The notes: a model not told the origin generated them from the sequence alone. Numbered from the stretch's first letter, positions 18,424-27,323 are shown. The stretch: 56,749 nucleotides of DNA from Bacillus canaveralius (GCF_002860125.1 NZ_PGVA01000023.1:1-56749), one strand, 5' to 3'. A program made the numbers and translations.

Positions 18424-19263
18424 ATGAAAACAGCAGTTGTAACGGATAGTACGGCGTACATCCCGAAGGACCTGCGAGAGAAATTGAACATTCATATGAT
18501 CCCCCTGAGCGTTATTTTTGGCGATGAAACCTACCAGGAAGAAGTTGAGATTAGTGCATCAGATTTTTATGAGGAAGTGAAGCATAAAGAGCTGCCTACT
18601 ACTTCCCAGCCGTCGATTGGTGAATTTACGGCATTATATGAAAAACTGGCAAATGAGTTTGATGCGGTAATCAGCATCCATCTTTCGAGCGGGGTAAGCG
18701 GAACTTTCCAGGGTGCAGTTTCAGCTGGCAGTATGGTGGATGGCATTAAAGCATATCCGTTTGATTCGGAAATCAGCTGCATGGTCCAGGGCTTCTACGC
18801 GATCGAGGCAGCTGAAATGGCGCAACAGGGGATATCCGCCACGGACATCATCGCTCGTTTGCAAGAAATGAAGCAGTCAACCCGCGCTTACTTCATGGTT
18901 GATGATTTGTCCCATTTGCAGCGCGGCGGCCGTCTGTCAAGTGCCCAGGCGTTAATTGGCAGCTTGCTGCAGGTAAAACCGCTCCTTCACTTTGTTGATA
19001 AAAAGATTGTCCCATTTGAAAAAATCCGCACACGTAAAAAAGCGATGAAACGGATCATCGAGCTGCTTGGGGAGGATGTCAAGAGCGGAGAGCCGTTCCG
19101 CGCCGTTATTATCCATGCAAATCGAGAAGAAGAGGCGGTGGAGTGGAAGGCAGAGCTTGAAGCCGCTTATCCAAACGTCGAGTTTATGCTCAGCTATTTC
19201 GGTCCGGTTATCGGCACCCATCTTGGCGAAGGTGCTATGGGTCTAGGCTGGGTCAAAAAATAA
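18424..19263 (+). CDS. degV: DegV family fatty-acid-binding protein
   Basis: 279 residues. The family opening TAVVTDSTAYIPKDL, the lipid-contacting TTSQPSIGEF, LSSGVSGTFQGA, and RGGRLSSAQALIGSLLQVKP are all present. DegV (FakB-like) proteins bind a fatty acid for a FakA-type kinase, which passes acyl-phosphate to phospholipid synthesis. The position after degU matches B. subtilis yviA/degV. A single gene with its own terminator. Confidence 0.93.
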   Translation: MKTAVVTDSTAYIPKDLREKLNIHMIPLSVIFGDETYQEEVEISASDFYEEVKHKELPTTSQPSIGEFTALYEKLANEFDAVISIHLSSGVSGTFQGAVSAGSMVDGIKAYPFDSEISCMVQGFYAIEAAEMAQQGISATDIIARLQEMKQSTRAYFMVDDLSHLQRGGRLSSAQALIGSLLQVKPLLHFVDKKIVPFEKIRTRKKAMKRIIELLGEDVKSGEPFRAVIIHANREEEAVEWKAELEAAYPNVEFMLSYFGPVIGTHLGEGAMGLGWVKK

Positions 19264-19273
19264 TATAAACGTT

Positions 19274-19309
19274 AGCGTTGTTTTGTCTTAGACAAAACAA
19301 CGCTTTTTT
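19274..19309 (+). terminator. Terminator of degV
   Basis: A 14-bp perfect stem (AGCGTTGTTTTGTC with its complement) around TTA, followed by TTTTTTC. Confidence 0.9.
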
Positions 19310-19388
19310 CGTAAGAAGAAGGATCCGTCCCTAGTTAATTTTTGTTCATATTCTTGCCGGAATTTATTAAGTTACTAAATTATCCATG

Positions 19389-19397
19389 TGCTATAAT
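19389..19397 (+). promoter_or_regulatory. Extended -10 promoter upstream of the small coiled-coil gene
   Basis: TG-C-TATAAT, 26 nt before the ATG at 19423, with the strong AAAGGAGGTGAAAT ribosome binding site between. Confidence 0.5.
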
Positions 19398-19422
19398 GAT
19401 GAAAAAAAGGAGGTGAAATCTA

Positions 19423-19692
19423 ATGGAAGAGTTAATTAAACAACTTATAGTGCAAATGAACAACCGCTTTGATGGAGTAGACAAAGAAATAGGCTCAATC
19501 AAAACCGAAGTCGGAGAGGTCAAAGCAGAGCAAGTGAAAATGCGAGAAGAAATTGCTTTTTATTACGGAAGTATGATGAGAGAAATTGAGAATTCTCGAA
19601 CCGAAGCACGAAGCCAGTTTAAGCATTTAGCGGCTGTAGTCGACCGGGAGCGTGAGGTCATTGAACTGCTTAGCAAGAAAATCGATTTATGA
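19423..19692 (+). CDS. Small coiled-coil protein of unknown function
   Basis: 89 residues with a heptad-like pattern along most of the length (MEELIKQLIVQMNNRFDGVD, then GSIKTEVGEVKAEQVKMREE). No signal peptide, membrane segment or Cys. The near-perfect AAAGGAGGTGAAAT ribosome binding site and its own extended -10 argue that it is a real gene. Similar short coiled-coil proteins occur in Bacillus and are sometimes phage-like, but I cannot name a family. It occupies the slot between degV and comFA. Confidence 0.7.
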   Translation: MEELIKQLIVQMNNRFDGVDKEIGSIKTEVGEVKAEQVKMREEIAFYYGSMMREIENSRTEARSQFKHLAAVVDREREVIELLSKKIDL

Positions 19693-19693
19693 A

Positions 19694-19721
19694 GTGACAA
19701 TGAAATAGCCACCTTTATAAT
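19694..19721 (+). promoter_or_regulatory. Possible promoter of comFA
   Basis: GTGACA (19694-19699), a 16-nt spacer and TATAAT (19716-19721), about 26 nt before the TTG start. I did not find a convincing ComK box (paired AAAA-N5-TTTT) nearby. Confidence 0.4.
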
Positions 19722-19747
19722 CTGCAAAAATTAAAGGAGCTGATCGA

Positions 19748-21241
19748 TTGCGATTTGCTTTGTTGGATTCAAAATTTGTTCCACAACCGCTTCTCAATTC
19801 TTCTATGACAACATCCCCGATTTCCCACCATGAAGATTTACCCCGCCAACCTATAAACACCTCTTTCAGTTTTAATGCAGACATACAAGCGATGCTGGCA
19901 GGCAAGCAGCTCCTGCTGGACGAACTCCCCTTTCCGCTACATTTAATCCAGGATCACTATGAAGCAGGCTATCTCATCTATCAAAAAGGAATTACTATGA
20001 CAAAAAACAGCGCCAAGTGCATGAGGTGCGGAAACAGCGACACCCGATTATTTGCGACGTTTCCGTGCGCTCGATGTGGGGAAGAATGCCTGTATTGCCG
20101 CAAGTGCATTATGATGGGAAGGATTACTGCCTGTACGCCTTTAATTAGCTGGACAGGGCCTGACCCAAACTTTGAGAGTGATCAATCCGCCTTATCATGG
20201 ACCGGAGCATTGTCAGAAGGCCAATCGGCAGCATCCACCAAAGTTGTTGAAGCGGTAAACAGAAACGAAGAATTGCTCGTTTGGGCGGTATGCGGTGCCG
20301 GCAAGACCGAGGTCTTGTTTGCGGGGATTAACGAAGCCCTAATACAAGGTAAGCGAGTCTGTGTTGCAACCCCAAGAACCGATGTTGTTCTAGAACTAAC
20401 GCCCCGATTTAAAAAGGTTTTTCCCAGTATCGAAATTGCTTCCCTTTTTGGAGGGAGTGAGGATCGGCACCTCCAATCCCAATTAACGATTTCAACTACT
20501 CACCAACTCCTGCGTTTCTACAACGCATTTGATACGATGATTTTGGACGAGGTTGACGCTTTTCCATATTCCGTTGATGAAACTTTGCAGCATGTTGTGA
20601 CGCAGTCCGGAAAACCAGCTTCCTCGATGATTTATCTTACCGCGACTCCCAATGAAACATGGCAAGCCCAGTGCCTTGCTGGAAAAAGAGCATTTGTGAC
20701 GATTCCGGCCCGATACCACCGCCATCCTCTGCCTGTACCTGAATTTTCCTGGTGCGGCAACTGGAAAAAGCTTATGAACAAAGGCCGGCTTCCGGAAAAC
20801 GTCCTGTTCTGGCTCAAGAATCGTCTCGACTCGAAAAAGCAAGCACTGTTGTTTTTCCCCAGCATTGACTCCATGGAAAAAATCCTTCCCATTCTCCGCA
20901 AGCTTAACGCAAATATACAGGCTGTTCATGCTGAAGATCCGCAGCGAAAAGAAAAGGTTCAGGCAATGAGGGATGGACGAGTTCCGATATTGCTCACGAC
21001 CACGATTCTTGAACGAGGCGTCACATTTCCGAATGTTGATGTAGCAGTTCTTGGAGCTGAAGAAAGGATTTTTACAGAAAGCGCACTTGTGCAAATTGCT
21101 GGCCGGGTTGGCCGCAGTGCAGAATTCCCGGATGGGAACATCACTTTTTTCCATTACGGAAAAACAGAAGAAATGGTCAAAGCCAGAAAGCAAATTATCA
21201 AAATGAACAAAGAAGCTGTTGAGAAAGGGTTGATAAGGTGA
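19748..21241 (+). CDS. comFA: Competence helicase ComFA
   Basis: 497 residues from TTG at 19748, with AAAGGAG about 8 nt upstream. A four-Cys zinc-finger region (about residues 90-120, CMRCGN then CARCGEECLYCRKC) precedes a DEAD/DEAH-type ATPase: Walker A GAGKTE (about 183), Walker B ILDEVDAF (about 263), motif III LTATPNE, and motif VI QIAGRVGRS. ComFA is the membrane-associated ATPase that helps pull single-stranded DNA into the cell during transformation. The last 4 nt overlap comFC. It is some 30 residues longer than B. subtilis ComFA, mostly N-terminal. Confidence 0.95.
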   Translation: MRFALLDSKFVPQPLLNSSMTTSPISHHEDLPRQPINTSFSFNADIQAMLAGKQLLLDELPFPLHLIQDHYEAGYLIYQKGITMTKNSAKCMRCGNSDTRLFATFPCARCGEECLYCRKCIMMGRITACTPLISWTGPDPNFESDQSALSWTGALSEGQSAASTKVVEAVNRNEELLVWAVCGAGKTEVLFAGINEALIQGKRVCVATPRTDVVLELTPRFKKVFPSIEIASLFGGSEDRHLQSQLTISTTHQLLRFYNAFDTMILDEVDAFPYSVDETLQHVVTQSGKPASSMIYLTATPNETWQAQCLAGKRAFVTIPARYHRHPLPVPEFSWCGNWKKLMNKGRLPENVLFWLKNRLDSKKQALLFFPSIDSMEKILPILRKLNANIQAVHAEDPQRKEKVQAMRDGRVPILLTTTILERGVTFPNVDVAVLGAEERIFTESALVQIAGRVGRSAEFPDGNITFFHYGKTEEMVKARKQIIKMNKEAVEKGLIR

Positions 21242-21960
21242 CACGCTTTTTCCAAAATGATCAATGCTTATTTTGCCTGGAAGAAATTCAGCCGAAAATC
21301 AGCTGGTGCGATTTGTTCTCGCAAAGTGTCGAAACGACTTTATGTGAAGCATGCACATCAAAGCTTAAACAAATCAGCGGAGCGGGCTGCAGAATTTGCA
21401 GCAGGCCCTTTGAAGGGTTGAGTCCAGACTTTCGAAAAGATGACCTTTGCTTTGATTGTTTTCGGTGGGAAGAGGATCCGGAGTGGAAGCACCAGCTTGA
21501 CCGGAACATATCGATATTCGTGTATAACGATTTTATAAAAGATATGATCGCCCGCTTTAAATTCAGGGGAGATTACATACTTTCGAAAGCTTTCGCAGGC
21601 TATATCGAAACAAGACTGAATTCATTTCACACCCACCTTCTCGTCCCAATCCCTTTAAGTGAAGAAAGGCTCTATGACCGGGGCTTTAATCAGGCGGAGG
21701 CGCTTATCAACGAAGCTGGCCTTAGCCCATCAAATTGTCTCAGCCGCATCCATACTGAAAAACAATCGAAAAAATCCCGATCTGAAAGAATCCATCTCCC
21801 CCAAGTATTTCAAGTATTAGAACCCGATCAAGTCGCCAGTAAACAAATTATCCTTATTGATGATATTTATACAACCGGTTCAACCCTTCGCCATGCTGCT
21901 AAACAGCTTAAAGCGGCCGGAGCGGCATCAGTTTTATCCTTAACACTGGCGCGCGGTTAA
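21238..21960 (+). CDS. comFC: Competence protein ComFC (phosphoribosyltransferase-like)
   Basis: 240 residues. The N-terminal Cys motifs CLFCLEE and CEACTSKL, then CRIC and CFDCF, make a zinc-ribbon-like region. The C-terminal PRTase domain shows VPIPLSEERLYDRGFNQAE and the phosphate-binding ILIDDIYTTGSTL. It is needed with ComFA for DNA uptake and may act in DNA processing. The GTG start overlaps the comFA stop (GTGA). In B. subtilis comFB lies between comFA and comFC; here the overlap leaves no room for it. Confidence 0.94.
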   Translation: MTRFFQNDQCLFCLEEIQPKISWCDLFSQSVETTLCEACTSKLKQISGAGCRICSRPFEGLSPDFRKDDLCFDCFRWEEDPEWKHQLDRNISIFVYNDFIKDMIARFKFRGDYILSKAFAGYIETRLNSFHTHLLVPIPLSEERLYDRGFNQAEALINEAGLSPSNCLSRIHTEKQSKKSRSERIHLPQVFQVLEPDQVASKQIILIDDIYTTGSTLRHAAKQLKAAGAASVLSLTLARG

Positions 21961-22043
21961 AATTGTTCCGTTAATTTTCATATCTTTCCTCTTATCTACA
22001 CGATATAATGAAGAAAACAACATTCGACAAGGGGGAAGTCGAA

Positions 22044-22472
22044 ATGGCTGAACTGACCAACTGTCCCAGTTGTGATGAGCTATTTGTTAAAAGCCAATTC
22101 CGCGATCTATGCCAGAAATGCTGGAAAGAAGAAGAGCAAGCCTTCGAGGCTGTCTATCAATTTGTCCGCAAGCGTGAAAACCGGGCAGCGACGATTTACC
22201 AAGTAGTGGAAAACACTGGTGTGGAAGAGGAATTGATTTTAAAATTTATTAAAAGCGGGAGGCTGAAGGTGACGCAGTTCCCAAACCTTGGATACCCGTG
22301 TGATAAATGCGGAACGATTATCCGCCAGGGAAAATTATGCGGCCATTGCGCGGAGCAGCTTAAAAAGCAATTAGACATCCATGAGTATGAAGAAGAGCGC
22401 AGGCTTGAAATAGAAAAGCGGGGAAAAGGTACATATTTTGCGGCTGAAGATAATTTGAGAAGGCGCAATTGA
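22044..22472 (+). CDS. yvyF: Flagellar operon protein YvyF (TIGR03826 family)
   Basis: 142 residues from the ATG at 22044, chosen for AAGGGGGAAG upstream and because MAELTNCPSCDELFVK is the family N-terminus; an in-frame ATG at 22008 lies inside the -10. Zinc-binding pairs CPSC, CQKC, then CDKC and CGHC frame a helical middle with RAATIYQVVENTGVEEE and GRLKVTQFPNLGYP. It is conserved upstream of flgM and has been linked to flagellar gene control. TATAAT at 22004-22009 is a likely -10. A strong terminator separates it from flgM. Confidence 0.92.
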   Translation: MAELTNCPSCDELFVKSQFRDLCQKCWKEEEQAFEAVYQFVRKRENRAATIYQVVENTGVEEELILKFIKSGRLKVTQFPNLGYPCDKCGTIIRQGKLCGHCAEQLKKQLDIHEYEEERRLEIEKRGKGTYFAAEDNLRRRN

Positions 22473-22474
22473 TC

Positions 22475-22504
22475 AAGCTGTATGGACACCCATACAGCTT
22501 TTTT
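22475..22504 (+). terminator. Terminator of yvyF
   Basis: Perfect 11-bp stem AAGCTGTATGG/CCATACAGCTT with ACAC loop, followed by TTTT. Confidence 0.88.
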
Positions 22505-22548
22505 AATAGGGAAAAAGATGTATTTTTTTATTATCCATACATAACCAT

Positions 22549-22575
22549 TAAAAAATCGCAATTGTTAACCGATAA
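22549..22575 (+). promoter_or_regulatory. Sigma-D promoter of the flgM operon
   Basis: TAAA (22549-22552), a 15-nt spacer, then ACCGATAA (22568-22575), matching the flagellar consensus TAAA-N15-GCCGATAT. A TATAAT at 22582-22587 may add a sigma-A start. flgM is autoregulated from a sigma-D promoter in B. subtilis. Confidence 0.65.
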
Positions 22576-22619
22576 TAGAGATATAATATGGTCGGTCTGA
22601 AAGCGAGGTTAAGAAAACC

Positions 22620-22886
22620 ATGAAGATCAATAACATGGGTCCATCTGGATTAAATCCTTATAAACGCCAGATGAACAAGTTCGAGAATGCAGACAAAACA
22701 GCCAGTAAGGCATCCGATAAATTAGAGATCTCCTCCACTGCGAAGGAGATGCAGCAATCATCACATATCTCTGCCCAGCGCGAGGCGAAAGTAGAAGAGC
22801 TGAGGATTCAAGTTGAGAACGGCAACTACAAAGTAAATCCGCGCGACGTTGCTAAAAGCCTGATTAACTATTATTTTAAAAATTAA
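22620..22886 (+). CDS. flgM: Anti-sigma-D factor FlgM
   Basis: 88 residues: a flexible, polar N-terminal half and a C-terminal helical sigma-binding region (REAKVEELRIQVENGNYKVN, then RDVAKSLINYYFKN) typical of FlgM. It binds sigma-D until the hook-basal body is finished and it can be exported. GAGGTTAAG precedes the ATG. First gene of flgM-flgN-flgK-flgL. Confidence 0.94.
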   Translation: MKINNMGPSGLNPYKRQMNKFENADKTASKASDKLEISSTAKEMQQSSHISAQREAKVEELRIQVENGNYKVNPRDVAKSLINYYFKN

Positions 22887-22921
22887 ATCAATCGTTTGAT
22901 TAAAAAAGGGGAGGGTCACAA

Positions 22922-23401
22922 ATGTCTAGTGAAGCACTATTATCATCGATGGATAAACTCATAAAGCTACATAAAAGCCTGTTTGATCTGGCTGTCAAAA
23001 AGACAAATACAGTCAAAGAAGGTGACATGGACACCCTCAATCAAATTCTTAAAGATGAACAAAGCCATATCGCAGCAATTGATAAAATCGAAAGAGAACG
23101 TCAACAAGCAGCGTTAATGATCGTAACCACAGTGGAAATACCGACGGTTACTGACTGCATAAATGTGTTGGATAACACAGAAAAAGATAGATTGATTGAG
23201 AAAGCAAACGAACTAACTGAAATGGTTTTTAATTTAAAAGAGCAGAATTACTTGAATCAACAATTAGTTTACAGTTCCATGCAATTTGTCAATTTCTCTT
23301 TAAATCTGTTGAGACCGCAGCCAGAATCGATTAACTATAGTTCACCTGCCAACAATACAAAAAAGATCAATTCACAAGGAATGTTTAATTCTAAAGCGTA
23401 A
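22922..23401 (+). CDS. flgN: Flagellar export chaperone FlgN (YvyG)
   Basis: 159 residues, nearly all helical, with repeated polar heptads (LLSSMDKLIKLHKSLFDLAV, then ILKDEQSHIAAIDKIERERQ). FlgN chaperones the hook-filament junction proteins FlgK and FlgL to the export gate, and both are encoded immediately downstream. AGGGGAGGGTCACAA precedes the ATG. Sequence conservation in this family is low; position is the main support. Confidence 0.9.
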   Translation: MSSEALLSSMDKLIKLHKSLFDLAVKKTNTVKEGDMDTLNQILKDEQSHIAAIDKIERERQQAALMIVTTVEIPTVTDCINVLDNTEKDRLIEKANELTEMVFNLKEQNYLNQQLVYSSMQFVNFSLNLLRPQPESINYSSPANNTKKINSQGMFNSKA

Positions 23402-23419
23402 CATATCGGAGGTACAAAG

Positions 23420-24994
23420 ATGCGTTCATCTTTTATGGGATTGGAAACCGCCCGTCGCGGGATGTTTACCCAACAAAGTGCTTTATATACCACTGGACAC
23501 AATATTTCGAATGCGAATACACCAGGGTTTTCAAGACAGCGAATTAATTTTACGGAGAGTAATCCATTTCCGGCTGCCGGATTTAATAAACCTATGATTC
23601 CCGGCCAGATGGGAACAGGGGTGGAAGCTGGCTCAATCCAAAGGATACGCGATGATTTTCTTGATTTGCGGTATCGCGGGCAAAATAGCAAATTAGGCTA
23701 CTTTGGAACTAAATCCGATGCCCTTGCACGTATGGAAGACATTATGAATGAACCCACAAAAGAAGGTTTATCATCTGCCATGGATGCATTTTGGAACTCG
23801 TTGCAAACGCTCGGTACATATCCGAATGAAAGTGGTGCAAGAGAAAGCGTATTGGCTCAAGCCAATTCTTTAGCAGATACATTTAATTACCTGTCAGGTT
23901 CCCTTGAGTCGATCCGCAGTGATTTAGCTCAGAGCATTGACGTCTCCGTTGCTGAGATCAACTCGATCGCTGAACAAATAAACAAAATCAACAAGGACAT
24001 TAGCAAAGTAGAACCGCATGGGGATTTGCCAAACGACTTGTATGATAAACGGGACCGCTTAATTGACGATCTATCCAAATTAGTGAATATAAAGGTAACC
24101 AAGCAGCCTAATGGCGGACTTGCTAAACCAATCGCAGAGGGTACATATAAAATTGAAATAGTAAATGATGCAGGTGTAAGTTTGGGAACTCTCGTAGATA
24201 ATACTACAACCGAGGGTGATCCAAATCTAGTCACTCACAAAATGACCGGTGGTTATCTTGAATACCTCAAAGTTGGCAACAATGATCCTGTAAATGCAGA
24301 AGATTTTGCAGCAGGCTCATTAAAAGCAGATATAGAATCCAATGGTTATATTGATGGGAATGGGGATAAAGTTGGCGAGTATCCGCAAATGATCGATGAG
24401 CTTGATAAGCTTGCATTTGCGTTTGTCAAAGAATTTAACATAATCCATGCCAACGGTGATGACCTTAACGGTAACAACGGCGTAAATTTTTTTACTGATC
24501 TATCCGACTACAAAGATGCAGCAAACAAAATGTCGGTAGCGATAACAGACCCAAATCAGATTGCGGCAGCCGCAGATGGAACAAAGGGGGGTAATGGGAA
24601 AAACGCCTATGATCTTTCTGATGTGATGAGAAAAGATTTTAGCGATTTCGTTGCTTTAATACCTGATCCCGCTGGTTCCGGTGCTGATATCAATCTCAAG
24701 GATTATATTCAAAATGATTTAAAAATGAGCGGTAATATTAAATCATTTTATGGCGGCGTGATTACTGGCTTAGGTGTTCAAGCCAGAGAAGCAAATGTCT
24801 TGGCAAGTAATACAGAAACATTAATTCAATCTGTTGAATTTCAGCGGCAATCAGTCTCCGGAGTTTCTCTGGACGAAGAAATGACAAATTTAATTAAATT
24901 TCAACATGCTTATAATGCTTCCGCGCGGAACATTACCGTCATCGACGAAATGCTTGATAAAATTATTAATGGCATGGGAACAGTCGGAAGGTAG
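23420..24994 (+). CDS. flgK: Hook-filament junction protein FlgK
   Basis: 524 residues. The N-terminal flagellar rod/hook domain contains GLETARRGMFTQQSALYTTG and HNISNANTPGFSRQR; the C-terminus has SGVSLDEEMTNLIKFQHAYN and the closing ARNITVIDEMLDKIINGMG. These coiled termini are diagnostic of FlgK (HAP1), which caps the hook and carries FlgL and the filament. CGGAGGTAC precedes the ATG, and flgL follows after 11 nt. Length is normal. Confidence 0.97.
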   Translation: MRSSFMGLETARRGMFTQQSALYTTGHNISNANTPGFSRQRINFTESNPFPAAGFNKPMIPGQMGTGVEAGSIQRIRDDFLDLRYRGQNSKLGYFGTKSDALARMEDIMNEPTKEGLSSAMDAFWNSLQTLGTYPNESGARESVLAQANSLADTFNYLSGSLESIRSDLAQSIDVSVAEINSIAEQINKINKDISKVEPHGDLPNDLYDKRDRLIDDLSKLVNIKVTKQPNGGLAKPIAEGTYKIEIVNDAGVSLGTLVDNTTTEGDPNLVTHKMTGGYLEYLKVGNNDPVNAEDFAAGSLKADIESNGYIDGNGDKVGEYPQMIDELDKLAFAFVKEFNIIHANGDDLNGNNGVNFFTDLSDYKDAANKMSVAITDPNQIAAAADGTKGGNGKNAYDLSDVMRKDFSDFVALIPDPAGSGADINLKDYIQNDLKMSGNIKSFYGGVITGLGVQAREANVLASNTETLIQSVEFQRQSVSGVSLDEEMTNLIKFQHAYNASARNITVIDEMLDKIINGMGTVGR

Positions 24995-25005
24995 GGGATA
25001 TAAAA

Positions 25006-25908
25006 ATGCGGGTTACACAATCTATGCTTTCTAATAACACGCTTCGTAACTTAAGTAATAGCTATCAAAGATTAGGTAAATACCAGGAACAGCTAAGCTC
25101 CCAGAATAAAATCTCAAGACCTTCCGACGACCCGGTTATAGTCTTTAAAGGTATTTCCTACAGGAGCAGCGTAAATGATGTTGAGCAATATCAGAAAAAT
25201 ATTGCTGAAGTTAATGTTTGGCTTGAGAATACTGAAGATGCACTGGAAAAAGCGGGATCTTCGATTCACCGGGTCAGTGAGCTCATCATACAAGCGAATA
25301 CTGGTTCAGTAACTGATGAGGACAGGCAGAAAATCGAAGATGAAATTGAAGAGATCAAGCAGCAGATAATATCAGTAGCGAATACAAAGTTATCTGGCAA
25401 GTACATTTTTAATGGTTCTGATATATATAACCAACCGGTAAACTATAATGGAACAGCAATTACTACAGCTTACAATAATGACTCTATTAAGATAGAAGTA
25501 TCTGCAGGGATTAAATTAAATGCAAACTATTTGGGCTCTAACATTTTCAAGCATGATCCTGCGAGTACTACTGACAAAGGTTTGCTTGGTGATCTTGAAG
25601 CATTACAGGCGGATTTGAAGAACGGGAACGACCCTGATTTAGGTCAGTACATTACTAATTTTCAGAAGCATCTAGAAAATATTAATTCTACTAGATCAAG
25701 TATCGGGGCAACTATGAACAGAGTAGAATTAATTGAAACACGTTTAGATTCTCAAGAAATCATTGCAAACAAAATGGTTTCTCAAAACGAGGATATCGAA
25801 GTGGAAGAAGTTATTTTACAGCTTCAAACTCAAGAAAGTGTTCATAGAGCAGCCCTGAGTGTTGGTTCACGTATCATGCAGCCAACTCTAATGGATTTCC
25901 TAAGATAA
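25006..25908 (+). CDS. flgL: Hook-filament junction protein FlgL
   Basis: 300 residues. The N-terminus MRVTQSMLSNNTLRNLSNSY and ISRPSDDPV, and the C-terminal helical VILQLQTQESVHRAALSVGS, are typical of FlgL (HAP3), the junction protein that connects FlgK to the flagellin filament. It closes the flgM unit and is followed by a palindromic terminator. Confidence 0.96.
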   Translation: MRVTQSMLSNNTLRNLSNSYQRLGKYQEQLSSQNKISRPSDDPVIVFKGISYRSSVNDVEQYQKNIAEVNVWLENTEDALEKAGSSIHRVSELIIQANTGSVTDEDRQKIEDEIEEIKQQIISVANTKLSGKYIFNGSDIYNQPVNYNGTAITTAYNNDSIKIEVSAGIKLNANYLGSNIFKHDPASTTDKGLLGDLEALQADLKNGNDPDLGQYITNFQKHLENINSTRSSIGATMNRVELIETRLDSQEIIANKMVSQNEDIEVEEVILQLQTQESVHRAALSVGSRIMQPTLMDFLR

Positions 25909-25913
25909 CACAT

Positions 25914-25943
25914 AAAGCTATCTATATATAGATAGCTTTTCTT
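25914..25943 (+). terminator. Terminator of the flgM-flgL operon
   Basis: AAAGCTATCTATATATAGATAGCTTT is a perfect palindrome, followed by TCTTT. The tail is short, so read-through into yviE is possible. Confidence 0.7.
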
Positions 25944-25959
25944 TGTAGGGGGAGAAACC

Positions 25960-26511
25960 GTGCGAGTACCGCAAATCCAGATTGAATCGCAAGCAGGGAG
26001 GGTAGGGTTAAATACTCAAAAGCCGACCCAAAGAATAGATCAACCCCCTGCTGATATGATAATTGAACAACCGCCTGCTGAGTTGTTTATTAATCGTCAA
26101 CCTTCTAGATTAACAATAGATCAAACTTTGGCACGCGAGAATCTTGATCTGAAATCGTATAGGAGAAGAACTCAAGATAATGCGATGTTAGGTGTACAAG
26201 GAATAAAGAACTATGTCCAAAAAACCGTGCGTGACGGCAATGAACTTATGAGGATAGAAAATGGCGGAGATCCAATAGCCGCCCAAGCGAAACGAGCATT
26301 AATTGATGAAACTACATTTAGTACGGGTGATACACCAGCGCAATTCAGTGTGAAGGTAGAATACACCCCAGCTAAGGTTCATGTAGAATGGGAGCGTCAT
26401 GAGCCGGTTATGGAAGTCCAAATAAACAAACCGGTTCACGCATATATACCTGGTGCTACTGATGTATATATGCGGCAAAACCCATCGTTAAAGATAGATT
26501 TTACAATATAA
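25960..26511 (+). CDS. yviE: YviE family protein (DUF6470)
   Basis: 183 residues from GTG at 25960, supported by AGGGGGAG at 25947-25954. The N-terminal half carries short repeated phrases (QPPADMIIEQPPAELFINRQ); the C-terminal half has FSVKVEYTPAKVHVEWERHE. The function is unknown; it is conserved between flgL and fliW in Bacillus and has no signal peptide or membrane segment. fliW starts 18 nt later. Confidence 0.88.
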   Translation: MRVPQIQIESQAGRVGLNTQKPTQRIDQPPADMIIEQPPAELFINRQPSRLTIDQTLARENLDLKSYRRRTQDNAMLGVQGIKNYVQKTVRDGNELMRIENGGDPIAAQAKRALIDETTFSTGDTPAQFSVKVEYTPAKVHVEWERHEPVMEVQINKPVHAYIPGATDVYMRQNPSLKIDFTI

Positions 26512-26529
26512 AGAAATGTGGTGAGATAA

Positions 26530-26973
26530 GTGAAAGTGAAAACACGTTATCTTGGGGAACTGGAAGTGGATAAAGATGATGTTATTACTTTTCCTAACGG
26601 AGTCCCCGGTTTTCCTGATGACAAGGGCTATATTCTCATTCCTTTGGAAGAAAAGTCGCCATTCAGTCTCCTTCAATCTGTCCAGACAGAGCAATTAGGA
26701 TTTGTAATAGCTGATCCATTTTCCTTCTATAAAGATTATGAATTTGATCTTCCGGACTCGTTTGTCACTCAGTTTAAGATCGATGATAAAACTGACATCA
26801 ATATTTTTTCGATTGTAACTGTAGAGCAGTCGATAGAAACGTCGACTCTCAATCTTCAGGCACCTATTATTATTAATGATAGGACGAGACAAGGTAAACA
26901 AGTAATACTGGATTCGGAGAAATATCATACAAAGCATCCTCTGAAAAATAAACAAGCAGGACAGGAGGGTTAG
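26530..26973 (+). CDS. fliW: Flagellar assembly factor FliW
   Basis: 147 residues from GTG at 26530. Family motifs: [34 protein letters not shown], and [20 protein letters not shown]. FliW binds flagellin; when flagellin is exported, free FliW binds CsrA and relieves repression of hag translation. csrA begins 2 nt after this stop and hag follows, so the whole feedback circuit is encoded within 1.6 kb. Confidence 0.96.
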   Translation: MKVKTRYLGELEVDKDDVITFPNGVPGFPDDKGYILIPLEEKSPFSLLQSVQTEQLGFVIADPFSFYKDYEFDLPDSFVTQFKIDDKTDINIFSIVTVEQSIETSTLNLQAPIIINDRTRQGKQVILDSEKYHTKHPLKNKQAGQEG

Positions 26974-26975
26974 GC

Positions 26976-27185
26976 ATGCTTGTCCTCTCGCGAAAAAAGA
27001 ACGAAAGCTTAGTGATTGGTGAAAATATTGAAATAAAAATCCTCGAGATAAACGGCGATCAAATTAAAATTGGGATCAAAGCACCGAAAGAAATTGACAT
27101 TCTGCGCAAGGAAATAGTAATTAAAACTGAAAAAGAAAACTCTACAGCACTTAAAAGCAATTTCGATATAAATAAATTTTTATAA
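26976..27185 (+). CDS. csrA: RNA-binding translational repressor CsrA
   Basis: 69 residues. The N-terminus [15 protein letters not shown], then [20 protein letters not shown] and LRKEI, is diagnostic. The dimer binds GGA motifs in hairpin loops and at the Shine-Dalgarno sequence, and its known target in Bacillus is the hag leader just downstream, where both elements are visible. It is coupled to fliW. Confidence 0.97.
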   Translation: MLVLSRKKNESLVIGENIEIKILEINGDQIKIGIKAPKEIDILRKEIVIKTEKENSTALKSNFDINKFL

Positions 27186-27200
27186 AAAATCAAAAACTAT

Positions 27201-27227
27201 TAAATAATTGCCGATTTATGTCGATAT
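27201..27227 (+). promoter_or_regulatory. hag: Sigma-D promoter of hag
   Basis: TAAA (27201-27204), a 15-nt spacer and GTCGATAT (27220-27227), one mismatch from the sigma-D consensus. It gives a leader of about 90 nt carrying the CsrA sites. Confidence 0.8.
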
Positions 27228-27280
27228 ATTAACTAGTTACATAGTAAACAGTCGGCCGGCTAAATTCTATGTCAAATAAA

Positions 27281-27314
27281 CCACATGGATGTGGACATTT
27301 CAAACTCAAGGAGG
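27281..27314 (+). promoter_or_regulatory. CsrA binding region in the hag leader
   Basis: CCACATGGATGTGG (27281-27294) folds into a hairpin with GGA in the loop, the classic CsrA site. A second GGA lies in the Shine-Dalgarno AAGGAGG (27309-27315). CsrA bridging both would block ribosome binding, as shown for B. subtilis hag. The DNA pattern is direct; the mechanism is from the known family. Confidence 0.8.
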
Positions 27315-27323
27315 AAATACAAA

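Noticed and set aside
20492-21244. 250-codon minus-strand frame opposite comFA
   Set aside because: Antisense to a gene with all helicase motifs intact; composition fits a mirror reading frame.
27285-27323. Upstream ATG giving hag a 13-residue extension
   Set aside because: It falls within the CsrA hairpin of the leader; the perfect Shine-Dalgarno and the canonical flagellin N-terminus are at 27324.
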